Shown: positions 9,290-18,529, counted from the stretch's first letter. The stretch: 64,000 nucleotides of DNA from JAVBLY01 sp031553035 (GCA_031553035.1 JAVBLY010000005.1:1-64000), one strand, 5' to 3'. Translations and numbers: made by a program. The notes: a model not told the origin generated them from the letters alone.

Positions 9290-9577
9290 TTATGCACACT
9301 CAAAGTTTGCCTTGTATCTGTCCATATAAAAAACTAATTTGTTCTTTTGATAAAGCTTGAACATTGCCCTGTACGACGGAACTTCCTTTATTATGTCTAT
9401 TACAATTACTTTATACCTTTCAGGGTCATCTTCTCAGGGATCATCTTCAAACATCTGAAGTGCTTCTGCCCCGTTTTCCACAATATCGATTTTGATATTA
9501 GTATCTTCCAAAAGGACAGTAAAAATCTCCCTGTTTATGTCTACATCCTCGGCAAGTAGTAAAATGAAAGTGAGTAC
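9290..9577 (-). pseudogene. Remnant of a response-regulator receiver domain
   Basis: Read on the minus strand between stop codons, this stretch gives ILLLAEDVDINREIF and then IVENGAEALQMFEDDP. These are the acidic pocket, helix 1 and helix 3 of a receiver domain. An in-frame TGA at 9436-9434 interrupts it. The same frame then resumes with PERYKVIVIDI, the strand that carries the phospho-acceptor aspartate. Similarity is then lost before a TAA at 9292-9290. No start codon or kinase portion is present. This is a decayed 3' fragment of another hybrid kinase, lying beside two intact ones. Confidence 0.75.
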
Positions 9578-9660
9578 TCAAAATTATTTACTGCTCAACG
9601 AAGAGACCAATATGAATGTTGACGATTTAGAATATAGATTAAAAAGGTAGACTCGACATC

Positions 9661-10500
9661 CTATTTAATAAATGTCCCCATCTCAAGTTCCCGGAAAGCA
9701 TTGTTTAATTCATCCTGTGTATTCATGACGACAGGTCCGCCCCATGCTATAGATTCTCGCAGTGGTTTTCCCGCAAACATCACAAAACGCAGTCCTTCGG
9801 ATCCGGACTTGACAGAAAAGTTTTCGCCCTGTCCAAAAATTGCCGCTGTTCGGCTGGTCACCAAACTGCCATTTTCCGGTCCAAAATGACCTGCGCCTTC
9901 AAGAATATAAATCAAAACGGTAGATTCATTATCCATCGGCATTGTAAACTGCTCATTCGGATCCAGGTTTATATCCAGCATTGTCGCCTTGACATGCCTG
10001 GGCTCGACGCCTTTGACATCTCCGAATTCACCGGCAATAACTCTGACAGTTCCCTGATCGGTTTCTACATCCTGTATCATGTCATTTGTGATATCAAAAT
10101 ATTTTGGAGGCGTCATCTTTTCCGCCTGGGGTAAGTTGACCCAAAGCTGCAAACCAAAAAGCCTGTCGCTTGGTTGAGGCATTTCTTCATGCAAAATACC
10201 GCTCCCTGCTGTCATCCACTGTGATTGTCCCGGACCTATTGAACCTGAATTGCCAAGACTGTCCTTATGGTCAATTTGTCCTTCGATCAAATACGTCACG
10301 GTTTCTATTCCGCGATGCGGATGCATTGGAAATCCTTTTATGTAATCCTTTGGATTCGTCGAATCGAATGCATCCAGCATCAGGAACGGATCCGATTCTT
10401 TCACGTCATTATAGCCAATGACGCGGATAAGGCTGACTCCGGCACCGTCCTGTGTAGGATGCCCCTTAACTGTTTTTACTATGTTTTTTATAGTTCCCAT
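9661..10500 (-). CDS. Pirin family protein (cupin, quercetin dioxygenase-like)
   Basis: This is a 279-residue bicupin of the pirin family. The four expected metal ligands are visible: His60 and His62 in MHPHRG, and His104 and Glu106 in GILHEE. The N-terminal segment with PFLMLDAF and the GQSQWMTAGSG block are family hallmarks. Characterised pirins include quercetin 2,3-dioxygenases and proteins that modulate other enzymes; the substrate here is unknown. It is transcribed divergently from the membrane kinase at 10664, with about 160 bp between them. Confidence 0.92.
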   Translation of the reverse strand: MGTIKNIVKTVKGHPTQDGAGVSLIRVIGYNDVKESDPFLMLDAFDSTNPKDYIKGFPMHPHRGIETVTYLIEGQIDHKDSLGNSGSIGPGQSQWMTAGSGILHEEMPQPSDRLFGLQLWVNLPQAEKMTPPKYFDITNDMIQDVETDQGTVRVIAGEFGDVKGVEPRHVKATMLDINLDPNEQFTMPMDNESTVLIYILEGAGHFGPENGSLVTSRTAAIFGQGENFSVKSGSEGLRFVMFAGKPLRESIAWGGPVVMNTQDELNNAFRELEMGTFIK

Positions 10501-10663
10501 AATTTCCCCCTTTTCTTATTTCTTTCTAAATTTTGTACTCCATCCATTACATTCTATCGCATTTATGATCAAAAAACTATTAATCATTAAATGGCTGTGA
10601 TAGAATATTTCCCATCTGATTGTATCTACATAGGTGGTGAATGCAAGTAAACAGGGGAATATT

Positions 10664-13108
10664 ATGAGGACTACAACGATAAAAACAAAACTGGGCATAG
10701 CATTCGCGATAGCACTTGCGGTTTCGATCCTCATTGGAGCTATAGGTTATTTCGGGATCCTGAAAGTAAACAGCGTCGTTGACTATAACGAAAACATCGT
10801 AGCTGCCCCTTTGGTATACCTAAACAAAATCAACTATGATATCGGGCAGATACGTTCAGAAGTCAGAGATAATATCATAGTATCCGACCCTGAAAAAAGT
10901 CAGAATTATTTTAATTCGATCAATGAATATTTTGATAATTTAGACAAGCAGATCGAAGGGTATAAAAAGAATCTCGAAAAACATAAAATCAAAGATACAG
11001 AAGAATATCGCCAGGTTATTCAGTTGCAGGAAAAGACAAATGAATGGTCTGCTGAAATGAAAAAGGCAGCAGAATTGGCTCTTGACGGAGAAAAGGATGA
11101 ATCCTTAGACCAACTTTATAACGTAGTCATCCCGAAGGGCGTCGTGATCAACGAGATGATCGCAAATCTTGTTTCCATAAATGAAGTCCAGGCTGAGACA
11201 AGTCGTATAGAATCCGATAAGGTCTTTCAGCAGGTAATTCTGTTTATCATCATCATTATAATCATAGTGTCAGCACTTCTCATTATTCTTGCTGTCATGA
11301 TCACACGATCGATCACGAAACCGGTAAATACCATAGTTGTAGCGGCGTCAGAACTGTCACTGGGCAATACAGGCATCACCATAGATGACGATTCCAAAGA
11401 CGAACTGGGTCAGGTAAGCCGTGCATTCAACAGTGTATCCTCAAGCATATCCCATCTGGTGGGCGCAAATAAAAAAATGATAAGAGCAGTCCATGAAGGC
11501 AGACTGAATGAAAGAGCCGACTCACTTGGATTTGAAGGTGATTTTAAGGATCTTATACAGGGACTGAATCATGCGTTGGAAGCATTTGGAAGTCGATTTG
11601 ACAGTATGTCCGAATGCATAGCCTTCTTTGACCTTGATAAGGAATTTCTCTATGGGAACCGCGCAATGCTCAATATGCTGAGTTTAAGCGGTCATCAGGC
11701 CGATCGAAAAAACCTGATCGCCCAAATAATGTATTCCGGAGAATCGGAAACCTTAAGCGGTACTGTATTGGAATTATTTGAAAGTTCCGGCAGTCGGAGC
11801 ACTCCCCCATTCCTTGTATCATCAAACAATGTCGATTCAGAAGAAACCGGAGTCTATAGCATGACCTTGAATCGCATAGATTCAGACGACGGGCTCTCCT
11901 GCGTGATGATGGTAATGGCAGATGTGACCGAACCGATCCTTGCAAAAAATGACGCCGAAAAATCTAACCGGGCAAAGTCGGATTTTCTGTCTCAGATGAG
12001 TCATGAGATCCGTACTCCAATGAATGCCATAATCGGGATGACACAGGTTGCCCGTCGCTCGGGTGATCAGAAAAAAATTAATTCATGCATAAACCAGATC
12101 GAAGTCTCTTCCCACCACCTGGTAGGGCTGATCAATGATATTCTTGACATGTCCAAAATCGAAGCAGGTAAAATGATTTTGGATCCCGAAGCAACAAATC
12201 TTCAGGACAATATCGATTTTGTTGCGGGCATAATGAAATCCAGAGCAAAGGAACATAATATTTCCATTGTAGAAGATGTCTCGGTGAACCATCCTATCGT
12301 GATGGTCGATACTCTTAGACTCAATCAGATTCTTATGAATCTTATTTCAAATGCAATTAAGTTTTCAAAAGAAAACAGTGAAATCACTTTATCAGTAAAA
12401 GAAACAGAGAATCATGACGGCATGTCCGAATACTTGTTTTCTGTAAAGGATCAGGGAATCGGAATGACCGAAGAGCAGATCGGAAGACTATTTAAATCCT
12501 TTGAACAGGCTGAAGCCAGCACTTCAAGAAAATACGGCGGAACAGGTCTGGGGCTTTCAATATCAAAAAGTATAGTTGAAATGATGAATGGTCAAATCGG
12601 CGTAGAAAGCATTCCCGATGAAGGCAGTGATTTTTACTTTACAGTAGGTCTGCATATTGTTGAACCAGATCAGGGCGACTCTTCAGATTTTTCTCTGGAT
12701 CGTATTTCATTGGAAGATTTTTCAAAGCTTCGTATACTTGTAGTTGACGATGTGGAAATCAACCGGGTCATTATTTCCGAATTGCTGGCAGATACCGATG
12801 CTGAAATCAACGAAGCCAACGACGGCAAAGAAGCGGTTGAACTTTTTAAGAAATCAAGCACGGGATATTATGATGTCATTCTCATGGACATGCAGATGCC
12901 TGTTATGGATGGTTGCGAAGCATCAAGGCAGATCAGATCCCTTGACCGTTCCGACGCAAAAAAAATTGCAATAATTGCCATGACTGCAAATGTATTCAAG
13001 GAAGATATCGAACAAACTCTTGATGCAGGGATGAACGCTCATGTGGGAAAACCCATAGACAGAGATAATCTGATCAGTACCATTGCAAGAATAGTCACCT
13101 GCAACTGA
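10664..13108 (+). CDS. Membrane hybrid histidine kinase with 4HB-type sensor and HAMP
   Basis: The protein has 814 residues from the chosen ATG, which follows AGGGG by 6 nt; a GTG at 10634 has no comparable site. TM1 is at about 10-32. An extracytoplasmic helical region of about 150 residues resembles a four-helix-bundle ligand sensor. TM2 is unusually isoleucine-rich, near 190-212. A HAMP domain, a PAS-like segment (near 315-420), HisKA (QMSHEIRTP), HATPase (GTGLGLSISKS) and a receiver (VILMDMQMPVMDG) follow. No HPt or output domain is present. It stands divergent from pirin, and its signal is unknown. Confidence 0.93.
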   Translation: MRTTTIKTKLGIAFAIALAVSILIGAIGYFGILKVNSVVDYNENIVAAPLVYLNKINYDIGQIRSEVRDNIIVSDPEKSQNYFNSINEYFDNLDKQIEGYKKNLEKHKIKDTEEYRQVIQLQEKTNEWSAEMKKAAELALDGEKDESLDQLYNVVIPKGVVINEMIANLVSINEVQAETSRIESDKVFQQVILFIIIIIIIVSALLIILAVMITRSITKPVNTIVVAASELSLGNTGITIDDDSKDELGQVSRAFNSVSSSISHLVGANKKMIRAVHEGRLNERADSLGFEGDFKDLIQGLNHALEAFGSRFDSMSECIAFFDLDKEFLYGNRAMLNMLSLSGHQADRKNLIAQIMYSGESETLSGTVLELFESSGSRSTPPFLVSSNNVDSEETGVYSMTLNRIDSDDGLSCVMMVMADVTEPILAKNDAEKSNRAKSDFLSQMSHEIRTPMNAIIGMTQVARRSGDQKKINSCINQIEVSSHHLVGLINDILDMSKIEAGKMILDPEATNLQDNIDFVAGIMKSRAKEHNISIVEDVSVNHPIVMVDTLRLNQILMNLISNAIKFSKENSEITLSVKETENHDGMSEYLFSVKDQGIGMTEEQIGRLFKSFEQAEASTSRKYGGTGLGLSISKSIVEMMNGQIGVESIPDEGSDFYFTVGLHIVEPDQGDSSDFSLDRISLEDFSKLRILVVDDVEINRVIISELLADTDAEINEANDGKEAVELFKKSSTGYYDVILMDMQMPVMDGCEASRQIRSLDRSDAKKIAIIAMTANVFKEDIEQTLDAGMNAHVGKPIDRDNLISTIARIVTCN

Positions 13109-13121
13109 TTTTAATCCACAT

Positions 13122-13355
13122 TTATTTGCGTTTCACCAGATAAATGATGCCTAAAGTAATAATCACCAATGCGATTAGAGTAATCGGAATGAACCGAATG
13201 CCCCATTCAAAATAGACGGCAGTCGGTCCGTCAGCGCCTCCTATTATGGCGATGGATGAAGCAGATGCTTTCTCTTTTGCGACGTATATGATTGCACCGA
13301 TCACCAACAGTAATAAAGCGATAACACCTGTTATTATTATGGGTTTATTTTTCAT
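13122..13355 (-). CDS. Mini membrane protein carrying the OadB-like GGADGPT motif
   Basis: This 77-residue protein has two hydrophobic helices (about 5-26 and 54-74). The loop between them contains SSIAIIGGADGPTAVYF. The GGADGPT signature is a hallmark of the beta subunits of Na+-translocating decarboxylases (OadB/GcdB/MmdB), which have more than 350 residues and many membrane helices. Here only the motif and two helices exist, so this is not a working beta subunit. Short proteins of this kind are commonly mis-annotated as decarboxylase subunits. It converges on the kinase gene with a 13-bp gap, and no decarboxylase genes are nearby. The role is unknown. Confidence 0.7.
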   Translation of the reverse strand: MKNKPIIITGVIALLLLVIGAIIYVAKEKASASSIAIIGGADGPTAVYFEWGIRFIPITLIALVIITLGIIYLVKRK

Positions 13356-13399
13356 TATTGTCCTCCCGACACTTCACAAAATTCCAGCTTTTCATATAC

Positions 13400-13753
13400 C
13401 TAAATATTGAACTTCACAACAAGTTTCAGCTTATCTCTGGATAATCCATATGACTGATATTTTCTGGTAAAGTCAAGATCTAACCCCAGATTTTGAGAGT
13501 CATTGACTCTGATGATTTCATCCCGCAAATCATCATGTATAGAATTATTTGTGACTGTATTCACGATCTCATCCACAATGATCTTGATATTTTTGTATGT
13601 CCTTCCGTTGTCTCCATCTATCATATTATCGATATATGACAAAAAGTCAGATGCTTTTTTATATTCACGAATCGACTCATCTTTATGGATCAGTCTCCAT
13701 ATTATTTTTTTATCCGCAAACTTTATTTGCTTATTATAATTCTCATTTTCCAT
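13400..13753 (-). CDS. Hypothetical protein, 117 residues
   Basis: I do not recognise this family. It is a soluble, charged, mostly helical-looking protein with no signal peptide or membrane segment. The segment IKIIVDEIVNTVTNN could be a helix that precedes a domain, and the C-terminus ends in alternating hydrophobics (KLKLVVKFNI) that look like a beta strand. The ATG lies 8-9 nt after AGAGGG on the minus strand, which supports expression. It sits 44 bp upstream of the mini membrane protein on the same strand and may be co-transcribed with it. Confidence 0.55.
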   Translation of the reverse strand: MENENYNKQIKFADKKIIWRLIHKDESIREYKKASDFLSYIDNMIDGDNGRTYKNIKIIVDEIVNTVTNNSIHDDLRDEIIRVNDSQNLGLDLDFTRKYQSYGLSRDKLKLVVKFNI

Positions 13754-13899
13754 ATTCCCTCTTTTGCTTTGTTAATTTCCTATGCTGCATTATCTATCAG
13801 CTATAATATATCACATTATACCCCGTCTGGTGATTGATTTGCCGAACTATCTTTGCTATGCTTGTCTAAGAAGATTTTGTATATGGGGAAGAATGAACT

Positions 13900-14973
13900 A
13901 TGAATATAGAACTAAAAAAATACGGTCTTACCGATGCCATCAAGCTGGAAGCAGAAAAATATACGGACCTCGCAGTTGCCAGGGTAACCGAACAGCACCG
14001 GGAGCTTTACAGGGTAATTAGTGAACAGGGAGAATCAAATGGAACAGTTTCAGGGAAACTTTCATATGAAGCAGAGAATCCATCTGCGTTTCCTGCAGTC
14101 GGCGATTGGGTAATGATACAGCTGACTGACGGGCATACCGGGAACGCCGTCATCCACCACATTTTAAGCCGAAAAAGCATTTTATCCAGACAGGCTGCGG
14201 GAACTTCCAAAACCGAACAGGTCATCGCTGCCAACATCGACAAAATATTTATCTGCATGTCGCTAAATGCCGACTTTAATTTACGAAGGATCGAAAGATA
14301 TCTGACTATAGCATGGGACAGCATGGCGATGCCCATAATCGTCCTGACCAAATCCGATCTGTGCGACGATCTTGGCGATAAGCTCAGCGAACTTGAATCT
14401 GTAAGCATAGGCGTCAAGACGATAGTCTGCTCTGCGGAAAAGCAAGACGGATATGAAGAAGTAAGTGACCACATCATACCGGGAGAAACCATAGCATTTA
14501 TAGGTTCTTCGGGAGTGGGAAAATCAACTCTGATCAATCGCCTCATGGGCAGAGATATCCTTGCCACAAATACCATAAGAGAAGATGACGGAAAAGGCAG
14601 GCACACTACGACTCACCGCCAATTGCTGCTGCTTCCCGGCGGAGGGATAGTTATCGACACACCGGGAATGCGTGAACTGCAGATTTATTCAGGCGATCTT
14701 TCCAAAACCTTTGAAGATATAGAAGAACTTGCTGAACATTGTAAATACAATGATTGTTCTCATGAGTCGGAGCCCGGATGCGCTGTCAGGAAAGCCATTG
14801 AAAACGGTTCATTAATGCCTGAACGGTTTGAAAGCTATCAAAAGTTGCAGCGAGAGATGTCATATGACGGACTCAACTCCAGGCAGCTGGAGAACGAAAA
14901 AATAAACAGGATGTTCGGCAGCAAAAAAGAAATGAAACAAATGCTTGATCATGTTAAAAAAAAGCGGAAGTGA
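13900..14973 (+). CDS. rsgA: Ribosome small subunit-dependent GTPase A
   Basis: This 357-residue circularly permuted GTPase takes part in late 30S ribosome assembly. An N-terminal OB-fold (about 15-85) is followed by a permuted G domain, with G4 TKSD near residues 147-150, then G1 GSSGVGKST near 202-210, and DTPGMRE as G3. The C-terminal zinc knuckle is present as C-x4-C-x-H-x5-C (CKYNDCSH...PGC). The family is usually 290-350 residues, so the length is normal. The ATG follows GGGGAAG by 8 nt. It appears to be a monocistronic housekeeping gene. Confidence 0.95.
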   Translation: MNIELKKYGLTDAIKLEAEKYTDLAVARVTEQHRELYRVISEQGESNGTVSGKLSYEAENPSAFPAVGDWVMIQLTDGHTGNAVIHHILSRKSILSRQAAGTSKTEQVIAANIDKIFICMSLNADFNLRRIERYLTIAWDSMAMPIIVLTKSDLCDDLGDKLSELESVSIGVKTIVCSAEKQDGYEEVSDHIIPGETIAFIGSSGVGKSTLINRLMGRDILATNTIREDDGKGRHTTTHRQLLLLPGGGIVIDTPGMRELQIYSGDLSKTFEDIEELAEHCKYNDCSHESEPGCAVRKAIENGSLMPERFESYQKLQREMSYDGLNSRQLENEKINRMFGSKKEMKQMLDHVKKKRK

Positions 14974-14981
14974 TAGCTTTA

Positions 14982-15161
14982 TTAGAATTCACGTTTCCTG
15001 TAAAACGCAGCAGACAGATAATATGATATAAATATGATGACTGCCATTGTGATTATTAAAAACAGGGTGGTGTAGAAAGCGTTAAGATTACATTTTTCTC
15101 CTATGGCAAACTGATATATTTCAGTTCTACCGAAAAATGTCACGATAATCCATTTTTTTGT
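14982..15161 (-). pseudogene. C-terminal remnant of a membrane protein, possibly an ABC-2 permease
   Basis: On the minus strand a 59-codon open segment runs from a TAG at 15164-15162 to a TAA at 14984-14982, with no ribosome binding site. Its end reads FLIITMAVIIFISYYL and then AAFYRKREF, a hydrophobic helix plus a short basic tail like the last helix of many ABC-2 permeases. The upstream part of the gene is missing and is replaced by a cluster of GTGACA repeats. I read it as a gene cut off by a mobile element. The family assignment is tentative. Confidence 0.4.
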
Positions 15162-15327
15162 CTAGGTGGTGAAAGTTTTTGTCACTATAATGGCTTTCCA
15201 CTTATAATAGTGACACTTTTTCTGGTCGTCCATAAAATAACTGTCATGAATAACATAGAAACGTACATACTAGTGAGAGTTTTCTCTCACTAGTATGCGT
15301 TTTTTACCTAAATGAGTGACACTTTTC
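15132..15327. repeat. GTGACA repeat cluster, possible insertion-sequence end remnant
   Basis: Four related copies of a GTGACA(C)TTTTTC-like word occur within 200 bp. They are minus strand at 15143-15132, minus strand near 15188-15181, plus strand at 15207-15220 and plus strand at 15315-15327. The second and third form an 8-bp inverted repeat (GTCACTAT/ATAGTGAC). Several short repeats per end are typical of IS21-like elements, but no transposase is present, so the family is a guess. The cluster coincides with the broken end of the gene remnant at 14982-15161. Confidence 0.35.
15266..15306 (+). terminator. Strong intrinsic terminator-like hairpin
   Basis: A perfect 14-bp stem (CATACTAGTGAGAG, 15266-15279, with 15284-15297) encloses a TTTT loop and is followed on the plus strand by CG and a run of six T. 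It lies about 290 bp past rsgA inside the GTGACA cluster. On the minus strand the flank is not T-rich, so it should act mainly on plus-strand transcripts. It may belong to the mobile remnant and not to rsgA. Confidence 0.65.
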
Positions 15328-15339
15328 ATTTGAATATCT

Positions 15340-17346
15340 TTAGAATTTTGTCTTAGGCTCTACCTCAAGCAGTGAATTGAGAAAATCACCCAATTCCTCT
15401 TTGCCGGTGTAGATCCTTAGTTCATGCAAAGCTCTGGTGCATGCGATGAACAGTAGACTTTTGTCATCGACATTGTTGCGGTCAAAGTCATCCGCGATCC
15501 ATACGAAGGAAGCATCGAATTCAAGTCCCTTAGACAAATATATAGGCAATATAAAAACACCGGTTGGCGACTCGTCATAAGTATCTTCCAGAAGTTTCAC
15601 ATCAAGCCCCTTGGCAGATCGGGTATTGATCCTCTTATGCAGTTTCTTACATTCCTTATTGGTCTTACATATGATCCCTATGGAGCTATACCCCTTATCC
15701 AGACACTCTTTTGCATCTTCAATCAAAACATCCATATCATTTTCATCATTAAGCATCCTGATAACAGGTTCAGAGCCGTTTCTCCCGAACGAATCTATTC
15801 TCTGTCCCATAAGACCCGAAGCGAAAGCGGTTATTTCCCTAGTACTTCGAAAACTTTTGTTGAGTGTTATAAGTTTGCTGGGCTCTTTGCCGATTATCTT
15901 CAGGACGTCATCATAAAAATTCATAGTTTCAGGCTTGTTTATGGTCTGGTTAATATCACCGAGAACAGTATATTTTGCCTTCGGAAATAGCATTTTGAGA
16001 ATAAGAAAATGTATAGGTGAATAGTCCTGGACCTCATCGACCACCACCTGCATGATATTATGATAATCCTGAAGATCTGCTTTTTTAAGATAAAGGTAAA
16101 CGATGGCGGAAGCATCGTCAAAGAACAGTTTTCTGGATCCCAAATTTTCACTAGTGAATTCTATGATATCATCGATATTGTCCGGCAGTGTGACAGCCGC
16201 CTCTTTTGCAAGTTTCTGCAGTTTCCCGGGGACATCGAATAATTCTTTATACGCACTTTTTATATCCTTATATAAATCCCCGACTTTCTTAAGGGCATTC
16301 AGGATCTTCACAAAGTCGACTGAACTTTTAAATTTCAAACTGCTTTCCATCACCGGCAGCAAATTCCCCTCGCCTGACAGGATCTGTTCCATCAGGCTGT
16401 ATCTACTTTGGATTTTTACAGATTTCCCAAGTATTTTCGAATAGAGATCTTCCAGGATGAATGATCTTACATTTTTTTCTCCAAGTTCCGGCAGAACATT
16501 GGAAATGTACTGTTCAAATATATTATTGGGAGAGATGATCGCAATATCATTACTGTCCAGCCTTTCAGTCAGTCCTTTGTACATCAGGTATGCGATCCTG
16601 TGCAGCGCAACAGACGTCTTTCCGCTGCCGGCAACACCCTGGATAGCCAAGATCTTGTTTTTATCATCCCTGATAGCGATATCCTGCTCACGCTGTATGG
16701 TCTCGACGATGCCTTTCATCTGAGAAGATGCATTTTGTGACAACAGACCGCACAGATATTCATCAAGGATCTCCACATCTGTGTCAAAGAAAAACTCCAG
16801 CTTTCTGTCTTTTATCTGATATTGCCGTTTGAGGCTTACATCTCCTGTGATCGTGCCCGACGGTGCAATATATGAAGCTTCTCCAAGCCCGTATTTATAA
16901 AAAAGGCCGGCTATAGGCGAACGCCAGTCGTGGACAAGTATATCCAGTTCATGCATAAAAGAATTCCGCCCTATATAGATATTTGACGGATCAGTTTCGC
17001 CCGAAAAAGTAAAATCTATCCGCGCAAAATACGGCGACAGGATAAGCCTTTCAAGTATCTCAAGAGATTCTTTGCTTCTTTCATACTTTTTGATTTCTTC
17101 ATCCATCTGCATGGAAAACTGACTGGCTTCAACAAGCTGTTCAAAAGACTCTGAGCCATATAGACTCCCGCTGAATCCGTGTGATATTTCATCGCTTATA
17201 TCTTCCTGAAACGATAAAATGCCGTTTTCATTTTTTTCAACATTTGTACGCAGAGAATCTATTTCGCTCTCCATGAATCTAAGGACCATATCAAGGTGCC
17301 TTGTTTCAGCTTCCTGGTCCGGATGAATCCTGGTTTCACTGTCCAT
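15340..17346 (-). CDS. helD: HelD-like UvrD/Rep-family ATPase (RNA polymerase recycling factor)
   Basis: This is a 668-residue SF1 ATPase. The N-terminal coiled-coil region (about 10-110) matches the arm that HelD inserts into RNA polymerase. DWRSPIAGLFY and then Walker A with GVAGSGKTSVALHRIAY near residue 235 are characteristic of HelD and distinguish it from true UvrD helicases. Later motifs include VVDEVQDYSPIH (Walker B), LNKSFRST and the C-terminal SKGLEFD. HelD proteins free stalled RNA polymerase using ATP. The ATG lies about 10 nt after AGGAG. It is encoded 122 bp downstream of the UvrC-like gene on the same strand. Confidence 0.9.
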   Translation of the reverse strand: MDSETRIHPDQEAETRHLDMVLRFMESEIDSLRTNVEKNENGILSFQEDISDEISHGFSGSLYGSESFEQLVEASQFSMQMDEEIKKYERSKESLEILERLILSPYFARIDFTFSGETDPSNIYIGRNSFMHELDILVHDWRSPIAGLFYKYGLGEASYIAPSGTITGDVSLKRQYQIKDRKLEFFFDTDVEILDEYLCGLLSQNASSQMKGIVETIQREQDIAIRDDKNKILAIQGVAGSGKTSVALHRIAYLMYKGLTERLDSNDIAIISPNNIFEQYISNVLPELGEKNVRSFILEDLYSKILGKSVKIQSRYSLMEQILSGEGNLLPVMESSLKFKSSVDFVKILNALKKVGDLYKDIKSAYKELFDVPGKLQKLAKEAAVTLPDNIDDIIEFTSENLGSRKLFFDDASAIVYLYLKKADLQDYHNIMQVVVDEVQDYSPIHFLILKMLFPKAKYTVLGDINQTINKPETMNFYDDVLKIIGKEPSKLITLNKSFRSTREITAFASGLMGQRIDSFGRNGSEPVIRMLNDENDMDVLIEDAKECLDKGYSSIGIICKTNKECKKLHKRINTRSAKGLDVKLLEDTYDESPTGVFILPIYLSKGLEFDASFVWIADDFDRNNVDDKSLLFIACTRALHELRIYTGKEELGDFLNSLLEVEPKTKF

Positions 17347-17468
17347 ATATTATTTGCTCCTGTACCTGATAAACGTATCACTCAGCCTGTATATCGATGC
17401 TGTTTATCAGTTTAACACAAGCAGTTTGGTTTTAGCAGTCTTGAATTTTCGGATGGGAAATGAGATAA

Positions 17469-18497
17469 TTAAAATGCAGCAAGTGATTTTGCGATTTCAT
17501 ATGCTTTTTTATTTTCGGTCAGTAAAATTATTTGTTTATCTGCAATGACTTCTGTCAGGCATGCCGCCATCCACTCATGTTCGTAAATCTTGTACTTTCG
17601 ACTTTCCACCAATTCAACAAATGCTGATACTGCTTCATCGTCCGGGTTCTCAACAAAATTTGATCGAAAGATGACCACTCCATCCTCTATATAAAATGCA
17701 GAAAATGTCTTTTCACTGTGGGGTCTTATAAGTGCCAACGCTTTGCCTTTTTCCGGCAAATGATAGCGCTTCTTTGCTTTTTTTTGAAGTAGATTGGCAG
17801 ACGTCAAGAGATCCTTATAGTATGCCGCTTTCTCAAAATTCAAATCTTTCGATGCATCTTGCATTTTTATTTCAATTTGGGATACAATCTTTGAATTACC
17901 ACCGTCAAAAAATGATTTCAAATCATCAATTGCCTGACAATATTCATCGGAATCGGCATTGCCACTGCAGGGGGCCAGACATTCATCTATTTCACGATAC
18001 ATACATACCGCTGATGTTTTTCCGAAGGTCCGCTTGCATTTGGGAAGCCCCCAAACTTTGCATATAAGATCCAGTTTGTCATCTATATCCCTGTCATCCG
18101 TGAAAAAATCATAAAATATACAATCATTCTGTTCTTTTTCTTCGCTTATTGTCAACGAGGGATATGGGCTGTCATCAGATATCTTTAAGTATGGTCTTTT
18201 TTTATCTGCTTTCATCTGTGAGTTGTGCCATGGTTTGTGTTGCTTTATCAGTTTATACTCTTCAAAAAGAGCATCCAGTTCGGATTCTGTGATCTCAAAT
18301 TTCACATCATGGATCCTCGTGACCAGTTCCTCAGTTCGCTGGTCTTCTGCTGCCGCTTTTGTGAAGTAGCTTCTGACCCTGTTTCTGAGATTTTTCGCCT
18401 TACCCACATACAGAATGAATCCACGTTTGTCGTAAAAGATATAACATCCCGGGGCTTGTGGTGAATTTTTGATTTTATCTTTGAGATCCTGGTGCAT
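17469..18497 (-). CDS. Short UvrC homologue with GIY-YIG, Fe-S and UVR regions but no C-terminal nuclease
   Basis: This 342-residue protein matches the N-terminal half of UvrC. The GIY-YIG nuclease (GCYIF at 17-21, LYVGKAKNLRNRVRSYF at 29-45) makes the 3' incision in UvrC. C154, C165, C173 and C177 match the four-cysteine iron-sulphur site of UvrC. A UVR-like UvrB-contact helix follows near 205-240. The RNase H-like 5' nuclease and helix-hairpin-helix domains of full UvrC (about 600 residues) are absent. It therefore resembles Cho but keeps the UVR region. The ATG follows GGGAG by 6 nt, and the frame is intact. A full uvrC is presumably elsewhere. Confidence 0.85.
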   Translation of the reverse strand: MHQDLKDKIKNSPQAPGCYIFYDKRGFILYVGKAKNLRNRVRSYFTKAAAEDQRTEELVTRIHDVKFEITESELDALFEEYKLIKQHKPWHNSQMKADKKRPYLKISDDSPYPSLTISEEKEQNDCIFYDFFTDDRDIDDKLDLICKVWGLPKCKRTFGKTSAVCMYREIDECLAPCSGNADSDEYCQAIDDLKSFFDGGNSKIVSQIEIKMQDASKDLNFEKAAYYKDLLTSANLLQKKAKKRYHLPEKGKALALIRPHSEKTFSAFYIEDGVVIFRSNFVENPDDEAVSAFVELVESRKYKIYEHEWMAACLTEVIADKQIILLTENKKAYEIAKSLAAF

Positions 18498-18529
18498 TGA
18501 TTTCTCCCGTTTCGTATGAGAGTTTACTA

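Noticed and set aside
9563..9649. Small plus-strand open frame starting MKVSTQNYLLL
   Set aside because: It is 28 codons long without a ribosome binding site and partly overlaps the receiver remnant.
13122..13355. Functional decarboxylase beta subunit
   Set aside because: At 77 residues it has only two helices, and no alpha or gamma subunit or biotin carrier is nearby.
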